Below are positions 25,112 to 35,712 of a stretch of DNA of 64,000 nt, in pieces. The notes under the pieces were generated by a model that saw only the letters and a program-made list of their open reading frames with translations, searched no databases and was not told where the DNA came from. Position 1 is the stretch's first letter. Each line of letters starts with the position of its first letter. A program made the position numbers and the translations under genes. Source of the stretch: Siphonodentalium dalli (Eukaryota; Mollusca; Scaphopoda; Gadilida; Siphonodentaliidae). Location of the stretch: assembly GCA_032622095.1 (NCBI GenBank), contig CP136063.1:211028355-211092354 (forward strand), given 5' to 3'.

Positions 25112-26362
25112 TACTGGAACAATACTCTGACAAATCTATGGAAGGATATGAGGATCAAGGAAAAGCAATTTTGTAAAATTAAAACCAATAATGATGCCAA
25201 AAGGACAGCTAAAAGAGAATTTAAGAACGCACAGGACGTATATAAGATAAGGCAATTCGTGAGCACGAGAGAGCTTATAAGCGCAATATAACCAACACAA
25301 TTGAAACTTTCTCAGGTAGTGATCCGCGCGAATTTTGGAGATATCTGAAACAACTCGGACCTAAAAGTAAGAATACGGAGGTTAAGTTTTGTTATGATAA
25401 TGATGGACGAATGACTTCTGATCGTGCTACCGTGATGAGTGTCTGGGAACGCGACTTCAAGGATCTATATTCTACAGTGACCAACTCTGGTGATTTTGAT
25501 GAACAGTTTAAATATGATGCGTTGAAGCGTAAGGATGAAATAGAACGCGCGATGGAGTATTACTCGAACGATGACCTCAACCAAAGTATGCTAAACCGCG
25601 ATATTACCGAGGATGAAGTTCGATTCGCCGTGAAGGCTACAAAAAATGGTAAAGCTGCTGGTATAGACGCTCTTCCAAATGAAGTTATAAAACCGGACGC
25701 TATGACTGGAATGTTGCATAAACTCTTCTGTACATGTTTCCGTTCTCGTATCATACCATCTGCTTGGAGAAAATCGATAATCGTCCCAATACCGAAAGAT
25801 TCATCATTGGACAAATGCATGCCACTAAATTATCGCGGAATTAGTTTGCAATCTGTTGTTTCGAAGATATATAGCAGTGTTTTAAATAACCGTTTAACTG
25901 CATTCTTAGAAAACGCGGATATCCTGGTGGATGAACAAAACGGTTTCCGGAAGGATAGGTCTTGTGCGGACCATGTATTTGTATTATCAAGTATTGTTCG
26001 AAATCGATCATCAACGTTTACGGCATTCTTAGACCTAAAAAAGGCATTTGACATGGTCGACCGGGAACTACACACATATAGGTTACTGATGTCAGGAATT
26101 GACAGTGACTTCTACCACGCGCGATTCAAACGCTATATACCTCAACGGAATCGTGCGTCAAATTAGGGGAAAATCTAACAAACTGGTTCTGTACTACGTC
26201 AGGTGTGAAACAAGGTGGCAATATATCGCCTACATTATTTTCCCTCTACATAAATGACTTGGCAGTGCAAATAAAAGAACTCAACATGGGAGTAAATGTT
26301 GGTGCGCGAAAAGTCAGTCTGCTATTGTATGCTGATGATATTGTGATGGTAGCGGAACAATG
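25112..26362 (+). pseudogene. LINE reverse transcriptase, N-terminal and palm part
   Basis: This is the RNA-dependent DNA polymerase of a non-LTR retrotransposon. In order I see NGKAAGIDALPNE (about 25649), PLNYRGISLQS, GFRKDRSCADHVF, AFLDLKKAFDMV (first catalytic Asp, about 26025), then in another frame GVKQGGNISPTLFSLYIND (about 26200), and LLYADDIVMV (about 26330), the catalytic YADD box. The longest intact frame runs 25411-26166. Two shifts between 26,110 and 26,180 are needed to continue. The protein-level motifs are well kept, so decay is moderate. It is not functional as it stands. Confidence 0.85.
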
Positions 26363-26366
26363 TTAA

Positions 26367-26850
26367 AGGTACTCAACCCGTAAAGAGGGTCCCCATCTCA
26401 ACAGATTCCAACAACAACAATCCGATCAGAGGGTCCTATATTACTATTTCTTTGGCTTTGGGGGTAAAAAATATTTGATTCGAGTCGAGGAACCCATCAA
26501 ACAAAGCTCAGAGTCATTAGATATTGATTTTTGAAAATTCTTATGTTCTCGAGATGAGTACTTATAACTGCCGTCAATTTGGTAACATGCTCGAGATTTT
26601 ACGCCAAAATTCTATTCAAACAGACAAGGATGGATAACTCTATAATCAAGTGGGTAATAATAACGAATTTTTTACTATATATCTTCTGGGCCAGAAAGAA
26701 TTCCCGATAATGAAAAATAATAGATTTCTAAAATCGATATCTAACAAATCTGAGCTTTGATGGGTGACTTCCTCGACTCGAATCAAATATTTTTGACCAC
26801 CGAAGCCATTGAAATAGTAATTGAGAGGAGTTTTATCGGGTTGAGTACCT
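26367..26850. mobile_element. TTAA-flanked foldback MITE inserted in the LINE (484 bp)
   Basis: The ends AGGTACTCAACCCG / CGGGTTGAGTACCT are exact inverted repeats, flanked by TTAA at 26363-26366 and 26851-26854. The arms extend about 200 bp with gaps; AAAAATATTTGATTCGAGTC and its inverse are shared. No coding capacity. Removing the element with one TTAA restores LINE codons ATG TTA AAT GTT on the right-hand side. The AGG-starting ends resemble the MITE at 8214-8605. Confidence 0.9.
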
Positions 26851-27951
26851 TTAAATGTTGTGTCCAAATGGTGTTCCCAATGGAGGTTAGCAGCCAACAT
26901 TTCTAAGACCAAAATAGTTCATTTCCGACATAAACAAAAACCAAAGATTGATTATGTATTCAGTATCGGAAACGATAGCTTACAGTATGAGACTGAGTAT
27001 AAATATTTAGGTGTTGTGTTCAGCGAAGACTGCAGGTTTGAAAAAGCGGCGGAGCACTTATCAAAAGCAGGTGGTAGGGCATTAGGAGCAGTTATTTCTA
27101 AGGTACACGGATTCAAGGACTGTGGTATTGGTACGTTCCAAAAATTGTTTCTGAGTTGTGTGGCACCAGTTGTAGATTATTGTAGCGGAGTGTGGGGACA
27201 TAGATATCAGCATACGATCGAAAAGGTCCAGAATAGAGCTCAACGTTACTTTTTGGGAGTACATCGTTTCGTTCCACTTCCGGCTCTCAATGAGGAGTTT
27301 GCCTGGAAATCATCTATGCATCGGAGATGGTTATACGAAGTCAGACTTTGGAATAGACTTATTAAAATGGACCACTCTCGAGTTACAAAGCATGTCTTTA
27401 TGGTGGAGTTTTTCTCAAATAAAAGGGACAACTGGTGTAATGGAATAAAAGAAATATTAACTAAGGCGAAGCTACCAGAAGTTTTTGACTATTTGAAAAC
27501 GTGTGACTTAGATATATTGACATCTCAACCCAATGAATTAAATATCGCAGAATCAATGGCTAACCGACATTACCAGACTGAGAAAGCTGCGAACGTACAT
27601 TATATTAAAGAATGAACTCATGTTAGAAAGCTATGTTTCTTCGCCCGTTTTAACGAGACGTCAGAGATCATTGCTGGGACAATTCCGCTGTGGTATATTG
27701 CCTCTGATGATCGAAACTGGACGATTTCGTGGTGAGGAAGTAGCCGAACGCGTGTGCATGATATGTGAGACGTTGAAAATGAGTTACACTTCTTTGTCCG
27801 TTGTCGTGTTTACGAAGATGCCCGCAGTACGCTAATGACGCGTGTTGGTGATATACACCATCTAGAAACCGACGTCGATGTTATGGTTCACTGTATAAAC
27901 AAGTTCCCTGTATATATAGTGCTAAATTTATTTCAGAGGCTTATGACATAA
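26851..27951 (+). pseudogene. LINE C-terminal region with zinc-knuckle-like motif
   Basis: Frame 26851-27615 starts with SKWCSQWRLAANISKTK, the thumb-side block that normally follows YADD by some 20 residues, and then has YKYLGVVFS. After a shift near 27,615 comes RRQRSLLGQFRCGILPL and ETGRFRGEE (about 27,657-27,745). After another near 27,775 come ENELHFFVRC and a stop at 27949-27951. The Cys-x2-Cys (CMIC) ... His-x4-Cys (HFFVRC) spacing is the zinc-knuckle found at the C-terminus of many animal LINEs. Confidence 0.8.
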
Positions 27952-28418
27952 GACAATCAAAACTTTCAAAATCCACACATGTGCACAAATAATTAATTGT
28001 TTATCGTATTCAAAGTGACTATACCATTTGCACTTTGGGTAATTCTGACCATGGTCATGCAACAAAATGTTATGGTTAAAATAACTCAAATGTGCTTAAA
28101 AGATGTTAGGTAATAGGTGCACAAATTATTGCAGTTTCTATTTTTGCTCAAAATACAAAATTAGCCAGATCAACCGTTACCTCAGCAGTGCGTGCTATTA
28201 CATGGCGATGAATGCCCTTTAAGTAACGTATAATGGTGTTACCATGCACACAACTCATTATTGCGCGAAAATTGCATCAACACTTTCTATATACTAAATT
28301 ATTTTTTTCACTCAGTTATAAAAGTATACATTGGAATGGTCTATTATTCACATGGAGGGATTTTCGGGGGGAAAATAAGCACACAGCCAGCTGAGTAGAG
28401 AATGTGCTATATTTATTG
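27952..28418. other. no recognisable feature
   Basis: AT-rich; may contain the LINE 3' UTR. No exon seen. Confidence 0.4.
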
Positions 28419-28520
28419 GAGGGAAATTGCTGTTCAGATATAAGTTCAACAAACGACCTATGATGCATCAACTACATATGATCGTTTGTTAAACTTATTA
28501 TCTGAACATGTCGTAAGGAA
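28419..28520. repeat. hairpin element, TGTTCAGATAATAAGTT family
   Basis: GTTCAGATATAAGTTCAACAAACGA and the inverse TCGTTTGTTAAACTTATTATCTGAAC form arms of about 38 bp with GGAGGGAAATT / TCGTAAGGA outer parts. A relative lies at 48808-48878. Confidence 0.65.
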
Positions 28521-29298
28521 TAGCTAGTCACTAATGAGTATTTAGTATAGAAATGGTTAAACATTTGTCAATTTTTTACAAATATCATCAACATCATAAA
28601 ACTTCAGTCTTGGTAAGCTTTGACTATTAGATTTTATATTGGACACTATAATACTGAGGCATATGACCCATTATTTTGTTTATTTATTTATTTATTACGG
28701 TACTGTATCTTGTGTCATAACTATATTGTTTTTGCATTGTGAAATCGCGCCTAGTAATAACAGGTTATGCATCAAAGCCCTCTTCGTAGTAATTTGGAAT
28801 ATACTTACCAATAAGTGAGGTCACCACGACATTTTGAGCAAACCGCGAAAATTCCCATTGGTTTCAGTGTTAAATTTTGATCGCATCTGTACCCAACACA
28901 CCTTGTCTAAATAAATGACATTATAATTCTGAGAAATATATCGCAGTCGATCATAATTACTGTAGGGAAATTTTAAATCGCACATTCCATGGTACGATTA
29001 ATTGCGACATTTAATATTTTATATAATTACTAAAAGCTCTTTAAATTCAGAAAACCTCTTAAAATGGGGTTAAAGTGAAATTTCAGCGTGGCTCCAGATT
29101 AAAAATGAATAAGTATGTGAATATGTACATATGTGCAAAATTTCAAGCTTTAGTCATAAAGTGAACACAATTGTTACAAATCTACCCCATTAATACTAGT
29201 CCAAGTCTTCTTGTACTAAAACCAGCTAAGATATTGGTATGAACCAAATAACCCCATCTGGACTATGGCAAGCCGTTTTCATATTTTCGATTTATTTA
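28521..29298. other. no recognisable feature
   Basis: No exon, RNA or clear repeat apart from a short (TTTA)n tract at about 28680-28695. Confidence 0.4.
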
Positions 29299-29545
29299 GA
29301 CTTAAGTGCAAATATGTTCACTTAAGTGCAAATGAATTGCACTTAAGTGCAAATCAAGTCACTAATTGCACTTAAGTGCAAATCATTTGGAAATAATTAC
29401 ACTTAAGTACAAATATTTTTTCTCAAGTACAATTATTTTCACTTAAGTGCAAATATTTGAACTTAAGTACAATTATTTGCATTTAAGTGCAAATAGTGAT
29501 TTGATTTGTACTTAAGTGCAATTTATTTGCACTTAAGTGCAAGTC
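29299..29545. repeat. cluster of the palindrome TTGCACTTAAGTGCAA
   Basis: The self-complementary core CACTTAAGTG, usually inside GCACTTAAGTGCAAAT, recurs more than ten times at irregular 15-30-bp spacing, with CTTAAGTAC variants. Another degenerate copy sits at about 30,440-30,470. Each unit is its own inverted repeat, so the tract could fold in many registers. Confidence 0.8.
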
Positions 29546-29785
29546 ATCTGGTTTAAAACGATAGTCCCCTTCTTCGTCTTGAGTGACAGTCCAGCTCCAT
29601 TCAATTGCGTCCCTGTTGACATGTGGCTGTGGCGCTTGTTTTAAGGATAATTGAAAATGGGTTCAAATACGAATTGGCATCTTAATATACGCTAAGTACA
29701 TGGAAGGAACATTCATTCACGGTTGTTTTTATTGTTCTTTGCCAATATACATGTATACACGCAGTGTCCTTTTAGTGCAGCTGAA

Positions 29786-30099
29786 GGGGTCACTGTCACC
29801 AAAAAAAAGTGCTGAAGGGTACACAGGATTTTCAAAATGTGCTGAAGGGTACACAGGGTTTGAAATGTCGTTCTAAAGGGCATTCAGTTTTCGTATCTGC
29901 CATGATTTCTGTTAGAGAATAATTGTTTACGTTCCAATGAATATTAAAATGTACTGACACCAAACTGCTAATGGGCGCCAGACTTTCATGAACACAATTT
30001 AAGTAATGGTGTTCGTACCGATCACAAATCCTGTGTACCCTTCAGCACATTTTCAAACCCTATGTACCCTTCAGCACTTTTTTTGGTGAGAGTGACCCC
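29786..30099. mobile_element. foldback MITE with GGGGTCACT ends (314 bp)
   Basis: The ends GGGGTCACTGTCACCAAAAA and, inverted, GGTGAGAGTGACCCC continue into shared AGTGCTGAAGGGTACA blocks. These blocks occur twice per arm, giving arms of about 85 bp. The right flank is TTAA (30100-30103) and the left is TGAA (29782-29785), compatible with a mutated TTAA duplication. Confidence 0.7.
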
Positions 30100-30103
30100 T
30101 TAA

Positions 30104-30618
30104 GCCGGAGTGCAGTCAATCTAGGCGTGTCTGGTCAATCTTTTCTACTGAGACTACTTTTAACGATAGCTTTGTTAGAAGGAACATACTAAATAATTTA
30201 CAAACGGCTCAGTGTTAACATGTGTTTTTAGCTCACTATTTGGTCCAAATATAAATAAATCAGCAGCCAGAATGTGTTTAATACAGCATCGATCGAGTAG
30301 CCAGTCGTGTGTTATAACTTTGAAAGTTTGATCAAGGTCAAGGGGTGGCGGGGGGGGGGGGGGTAATTTTTTGCCTGGTCTAGCTGACTCAGGTAACAGT
30401 ACTTTTACCACTGTCCAGGAACTGTTACATTGCATGGGTTTGCACTTAAGTGCATTAAGTGCAAATGTTAAGTAGGAACTAGTTAACTGTTTGTTAGATA
30501 AATATTGTGCAGTTATTTATGAAAGTACGCCATGTGAGCAACAACAGACCAGCTTAATATCGGATGGGGGTGTTTCTTATACAGTTTAATTTCACTTTTA
30601 AAAGTGCAAATGAATTGT
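30104..30618. other. no gene; homopolymer G tract
   Basis: A run of G (about 30,349-30,363) and a degenerate copy of the CACTTAAGTG palindrome (about 30,440) are the only notable items. Confidence 0.5.
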
Positions 30619-31027
30619 ATTTTGGTATATGAGTTCACATGACCAGTATCTAGAACGAGTTCCCAAACCAGGTCCGGCCGGATATTATCAGCAGAGTTAT
30701 TGGACTTTGTTGATTTTTTTTGTGTGCAAATGGACGACGTCACAGGGCTCATTTCCACAAATGTCAACGGATTTCAAAGAATTTTGGTATATGAGTTCAC
30801 ATGACCAGTATCTAGAATGAGTTCGCAAACCAGGTCCGGCTGGATATTATCAGCAGAGTTATTGGACTTTGTTGATTTTTTTTGTGTGTAAATAGACGAC
30901 GTCACAGGGCTCATTTCCACAAATGTCAACAGATTTCAAAGAATTTTGGTATATGAGTTCACATGACCAGTATTTATTATTTTTAGTGCAAATGGACGAC
31001 GTCACATGGCTAATTTCCACAAATGTC
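30619..31027. repeat. tandem duplication, 162-bp unit, about 2.5 copies
   Basis: ATTTTGGTATATGAGTTCAC starts at 30619, 30781 and 30943. Copies one and two are nearly identical; the third is internally deleted. Confidence 0.85.
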
Positions 31028-31080
31028 AGTCATAAATGAGTTCCCAAGCTAGGCTTTTTGACAAAATCCCACCTCTTGTT

Positions 31081-31175
31081 GAGAATGCACTTCCCCAACT
31101 GCACATTTCGGCAGAGAATGCAAACATTATTGAGAATGCACTTCCCCGACTGCACATTTCGGCGAGGGATACCGC
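31081..31175. repeat. short tandem duplication (about 51 bp, two copies)
   Basis: GAGAATGCACTTCCCC(A/G)ACTG followed by CACATTTCGGC occurs at 31081 and at about 31132. Confidence 0.75.
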
Positions 31176-31418
31176 CGTCTGCGACTGCTTGTTATAACAG
31201 AGGTTGCTCCAGTAGACTAACAAAAGTGTTAAGGCATAATGCTAGATAATGGGCTTGTTGACAGACTAATCAGGAAATGGTTAGAAATGATGGAATTGTG
31301 TGTATCCTGTACAATGACCTAAGGGGGTGTATCTCACATGCTCAGGTTGTGAGGGGAGGGGTGTATCTGAATCGTCTTTTCGTTCATTCCTCCCGATGAC
31401 ACCTGATCGCATGATAGA

Positions 31419-31675
31419 CAAGCCTTGAAATAGTGTGTCTGTCATTTGCAGAATGAGGTCCCCAGAGGGTGAATTTAGTGATGCTACCCCGCATAGCGGG
31501 CTAGCATCACCCAATTCACCCTCTGGGAACCTCATTCTGCTGAGGTGTAAGCAGAATGAGGTCCCCAGAGGGTGAATTTGGTGATGCTAGCCCGCTATGC
31601 GGGGTAGCATCACTAAATTCACCCTCTGGGGACCTCATTCTGCAAATGACAGACACACTAAATATTCAAGGCTTG
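31419..31675. mobile_element. hAT-type MITE, double-hairpin derivative (257 bp)
   Basis: The ends CAAGCCTTGAAATAGTG and (inverted) CTAAATATTCAAGGCTTG are flanked by ATGATAGA / ATGATAAA (7 of 8). Inside, the AATGAGGTCCCCAGAGGGTG arm occurs four times as two successive hairpins (apices CCCGCATAGCGGG and CCCGCTATGCGGG) joined by TGCTGAGGTGTAAGCA. Overall the element is a palindrome made of two palindromes. Confidence 0.85.
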
Positions 31676-32585
31676 ATGATAAACCAATCCCAACTTATTT
31701 TAGAATTCTAACCTCTGAATTTGTAACAGCTAGTTTGGGAGGAGGAAAATGTCACAGTCTATCATGTAAATGTCAAGTGTCTTCAAATAAAACATATATC
31801 TGTCTGCATGGGTGTGTACATATAAGCCATGTACATATAAGCCAATGGCAATGAATGATGCCTCCGTCCTGGTGGCTCAATTGGGTGGAAAATGTTGTTT
31901 TTGTATTGTTTGCAGAGTTATCAAACCTAGAAGCATCAACCTATGAGTTAGCCATCTGCGCCATTGATAAGTTCTTTGATACATAGCTGTGGAAGATTTT
32001 GTATATTGCCTCTATTTTTGCATATTTAAACAATATACATACCCGGTATGAACATGTCTATATACTTGTTTCCTGTACATTTCCATGATATTCAACACTT
32101 TCCGTGATAATAAACCATATATGAATGCTGCAGTGCTTATTATACTGCAATGAAACACTCACCTTTTCAATGAATTAGCACCCCATCTCATCAGATAAAA
32201 GAGATGGTACATTGTGCATTTAATGCTGCCACCAAACCGGCTTCTTAGTGTGTCACACTCACAACTCAAATACCTGTATGCTACCATGCAATACACACTA
32301 ATCAGTTTCAGTATCATTTTGTTTGAAAATATTTTACCAGTACCACTAGTATTTGTTCTGAATATCAGCATTTAAAGCTGTTATTTCAGCATTTCCCATT
32401 CACTCAATGTTGCTATTTATGGTTTTGTGTACAGCAGATATATGTAATGTTAGGGAGAAGGGGTAAACATATTGATGCGGTTGCAGAAAACGTACAATTT
32501 TCTAGTACATTTTGCTTATCTGTGGTGTTGGTGATTATATCCAAATATAATTTCCAGGTATAAACACAGTCTCTGCCAAAGAGTA
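31676..32585. other. no recognisable feature
   Basis: No exon or repeat that I can support. Confidence 0.4.
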
Positions 32586-32817
32586 CAGTAATGCTCTAAA
32601 TAATCGACCCCTTAACCACAGCAGAATTATCGGTAATTTTTCAGGATTTAGTCGGAAATATGGCTTGTTGGCATTCATTGGAAAGCTCTCCCGAGAGCTT
32701 TCCGCTCTCCCCGAGAGCTTTCCGATGAATGGCAACAAGCCATATTTCCGACTAAATCCTGAAAAATTACCCATAATTCTGCTGTGGTTAAGGGGTCGAT
32801 TATTTAGACCATTACTG
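32586..32817. mobile_element. Tc1/mariner-type palindromic MITE (232 bp)
   Basis: The ends CAGTAATGCTCTAAATAATC and inverse are flanked by TA on both sides (32584-32585, 32818-32819), the mariner-type target duplication. The arms run nearly the full length (AACCACAGCAGAATTAT, GGATTTAGTCGGAAATATGG, ATTCATTGGAAAGCTCTC) to a small apex. A shorter copy with one arm deleted is at 63816-63949. Confidence 0.8.
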
Positions 32818-32937
32818 TATGTAGGCCATTTTGGTCAAGGTACTCCTTTGTATTTTGATAAATTGCATTCATAGTATTCATGTGATGGAAGCGAAATGTT
32901 TGTATTTTATCACTGGATCAGAGACAAATATAAATTC

Positions 32938-32990
32938 ATCCTCTGGGGACCTCATTATGTAAATGTCAGACACTAAATCAAGCCTTGACG
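32938..32990. repeat. fragment of the CAAGCCT hAT-MITE family
   Basis: A single arm: CCTCTGGGGACCTCATTATG ... CAGACACTAAATCAAGCCTTG. Confidence 0.6.
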
Positions 32991-33165
32991 CTGGCCAGAA
33001 CATTCTTTTGTCCAATTTATTGGCTATTTCTGTTTTTTTTCGGCCATTTTTAAGAAACTTTGGCCGAATTGAAAAACCACAATATGTGAGTATTGAGAAT
33101 ACTGAATCTAAAAATATCTGGAGTTAGAGAAAAGTGATAATGTGCAGGGATGGGAACAGCAAAAA

Positions 33166-34048
33166 CTGAAACAGGTCTACGGCAACGTAATTATATCAAA
33201 CAGGTCTACGGCAACATAATAATATGAAACAGGTCTATGGCAACATAATTATATGAAACAGGTCTACGGCAACGTAATTATATCAAACAGGTCTATGGCA
33301 ACATAATTATATCAAACAGGTCTATGGCAACATAATTATATCAAACAGGTCTATGGCAACATAATTATATCAAACAGGTCTACGGCAACATAATTATATC
33401 AAACATATCTACGGCAACATAATTATATCAAACATATCTACGGCAACATAATTATATCAAACAGGTCTACGGCAACATAATTATATGAAACATGTCCACG
33501 GCAACATAATTATATCAAACATATCTATGGCAACATAATTATATGAAACAGGTCTACGGCAACATAATTATATGAAACAGGTCCACGGCAACATAATTAT
33601 ATCAAACAGGTCTATGGCAACATAATTATATCAAACAGGTCTACAGCAACATAATTATATCAAACAGGTCTATGGCAACATAATTATATCAAACATATCT
33701 ACGGCAACATAATTATATCAAACAGGTCTATGGCAACATAATTATATGAAACAGGTCCACAGCAACATAATTATATCAAACAGGTCTATGGCAACATAAT
33801 TATATCAAACAGTTCTACGGCAACATAATTATATCAAACAGGTCTACGGCAACATAATGATATCAAACAGGTCTACGGCAACATAATTATTTCAAACAGG
33901 TCTACGGCAACATAATTATATCAAACATATCTACGGCAACATAATAGGTCTACGGCAACATAATTATACCAAACAGGTCCACGGCAACATAATTATATCA
34001 AACAGGTCCACGGCAACATAATTATATCAAACAGGTCCACGGCAACAT
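33166..34048. repeat. minisatellite, ~29-bp unit, about 30 copies
   Basis: The unit is ATCAAACAGGTCTA(C/T)GGCAACATAATTAT with small substitutions (ATATCT for AGGTCT, TCCACGG for TCTACGG). It is uninterrupted apart from one short truncated unit near 33,945. No spacers between units, hence not a CRISPR array. Confidence 0.95.
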
Positions 34049-34399
34049 ATATGAACTTAAATAAGCACTGATTAGCCTACACTGTCCTATACAATAAGCA
34101 CTGAATAGCCTACACTGTCCTATACATTAAAGTATTGTCACTTGATTAAGAAAGTCACCATTTCAGCAGCTGATCATCATTGCTTTGATTAGTAGCATGT
34201 GTGACTTTTAATAAATTGGTACTGTATTCACACAGACAGACAAGCAACTGCTGATTACCTATTAATGAATTAAAGTGATGTGGAAAACTCCGGTATGGTG
34301 ATCAAATAGAAATGGAGAATTTTGGAGTAATTTTTACAAAAAGTATATCCAAATTGACAACACACACCGTCATTCTTATATATGAATTAAATGCAGTGA

Positions 34400-34640
34400 C
34401 TCGCGGTGTCAAAATTGCTTTCGTTAGTTTATCGCCGATAGATGTGTTCCGAATCGAGTAGTAAATATTTATAATTGAGCGTAGTTCTGACGATGTTTTC
34501 TATGGATTGGTACGGTATATTTGCTTCAAATTTTCGGTGATGTTAGTAGAATGTTACATTCCTCCAGTTGTCATAGCGCCTGCATACTAACTTATCAGTT
34601 TCACGCACCCGAATAAGTACATAATATGTCTTTAAGGGTT
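34400..34640. repeat. dispersed repeat, inverted relative of 5230-5480
   Basis: Shared blocks in reverse complement include TTTATCGCCGATAG, TAAATATTTATAATTG, CGATGTTTTC and CGCACCCGAATAAGT. This looks like interior sequence of the 4669-5766 element family; no ends were identified here. Confidence 0.5.
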
Positions 34641-34796
34641 TCATTCAGATCTGATGTTACCAGTAACTTGAGAAGTGATAAAGCCTTGAAACATTTTGGC
34701 CAATTGATATTTTCTTTGGCCATTTTCTAAAAATATTGTCCAATTTGGCCACATACAGCATGAACCCTCCTTGTGTTAAGAGACAAATCTGCAGAT

Positions 34797-34862
34797 AGTG
34801 TGTCTGTCATTTGCAGAATGAGGTCCCCAGAGGGCGAATTTAGTGATGCTATCCAGCATAGC
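34797..34862. repeat. fragment of the CAAGCCT hAT-MITE family
   Basis: A single arm: GTGTGTCTGTCATTTGCAG, then AATGAGGTCCCCAGAGGGCG, ending at the former apex. Confidence 0.6.
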
Positions 34863-35189
34863 CATGGAAGTACATGTATCGGAAAATAGGTGGTTCTTGA
34901 ATATTGTCTTACAATAATTACTTGTACCAAATTTCAAAAAGAAATTTCAAACAGATTACATGTATGAGAAAAATAATTCAATTTGAAATATCCAGAAATT
35001 TTTGCTTAATATGTGCCTGACCTTTTATTAACAGATATTAACAGGGCTATAAAATCTGATGAGAATCAGAATCATGATTCTTAGTTTGATTCTTGTAAAA
35101 AGCAGATGATTCGCTGTAGAAATGCTATATTTTATGCATTTTAACCCATTTCTTACTGGAGCCGTGCTGGTGCAGCATGAAAGATCATG

Positions 35190-35325
35190 TGCTAGTGCAT
35201 TCTCTTATATATGCGAGTCTCCCATATGGAACATCGCATATATAAGAGAATGCACTGGCTTAATCGCTCACGGTAAACATTGTTAAGCCAAAGTATTCTC
35301 TCATATATAAGAGAATGCATTGGCG
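35190..35325. repeat. CATTCTCTTATATA hairpins (dispersed family)
   Basis: GTGCATTCTCTTATATATGCGAG and its inverse CGCATATATAAGAGAATGCAC form a hairpin around CTCCCATATGGAACA. A second, partial dyad follows at about 35,290. The same hairpin recurs at about 44,030, 46,720-46,900, 47,210-47,280 and 47,670-48,025, and single arms sit inside the 8-kb and 18-kb inverted arms. Confidence 0.75.
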
Positions 35326-35471
35326 CAATATTTCAGGAAGCTCCAGTCATGGAAGGGTTAATGCCTGATTAATTATTGGTATATGACTGATCATGTTTAC
35401 ATATACATCACTTTCATAAGATTGTTGCCTGTCAAAGGTAATTCCTTGAGGGTTATAAGGAGACCTGAATA

Positions 35472-35712
35472 CAAGCCTTGAAATAGGGTGTCTGTCATTT
35501 ACAGAATGAGGTCCCCAGAGGGTGAATTTAGTGATGCTACCCTGCATAGTGGGCTAGCATCACCAAATTCACCCTCTGGGAACCTCATTCTGCTGAGGTG
35601 TAAGCAGAATGAGGTCCCCAGAGGGTGATTTTGGTGATGCTAGCCTGCTATGCGGGGTAGCATCACTAAATTCACCCTCTGGGGACCTCATTCGGCAAAT
35701 GACAGACACCCT
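35472..35712. mobile_element. hAT-type double-hairpin MITE, right end lost
   Basis: It matches 31419-31675 from CAAGCCTTGAAATAG through the fourth AATGAGG arm and GACAGACAC. The terminal CAAGGCTTG on the right is missing, so a target duplication cannot be tested. Confidence 0.75.

Larger units (their letters stand above)
25112..27951 (+). mobile_element. 5'-truncated, decayed LINE (non-LTR retrotransposon)
   Basis: The coding region begins abruptly inside the pre-RT segment (WNNTLTNLWKD-like), so the endonuclease is missing. The copy spans the reverse transcriptase and the C-terminal region to a stop at 27949-27951. It is broken by at least three frameshifts (about 26,110, about 26,170 and about 27,615-27,780), a short deletion at about 26,362 and a 484-bp MITE (26367-26850). 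No poly(A) or target duplication is clear. The clade was not determined; motif spacing is typical of animal LINEs with a C-terminal zinc knuckle. Confidence 0.85.

Noticed and set aside
33166-34048. CRISPR-like 29-bp repeats
   Set aside because: The units abut without spacers and the context is eukaryotic; it is a minisatellite.
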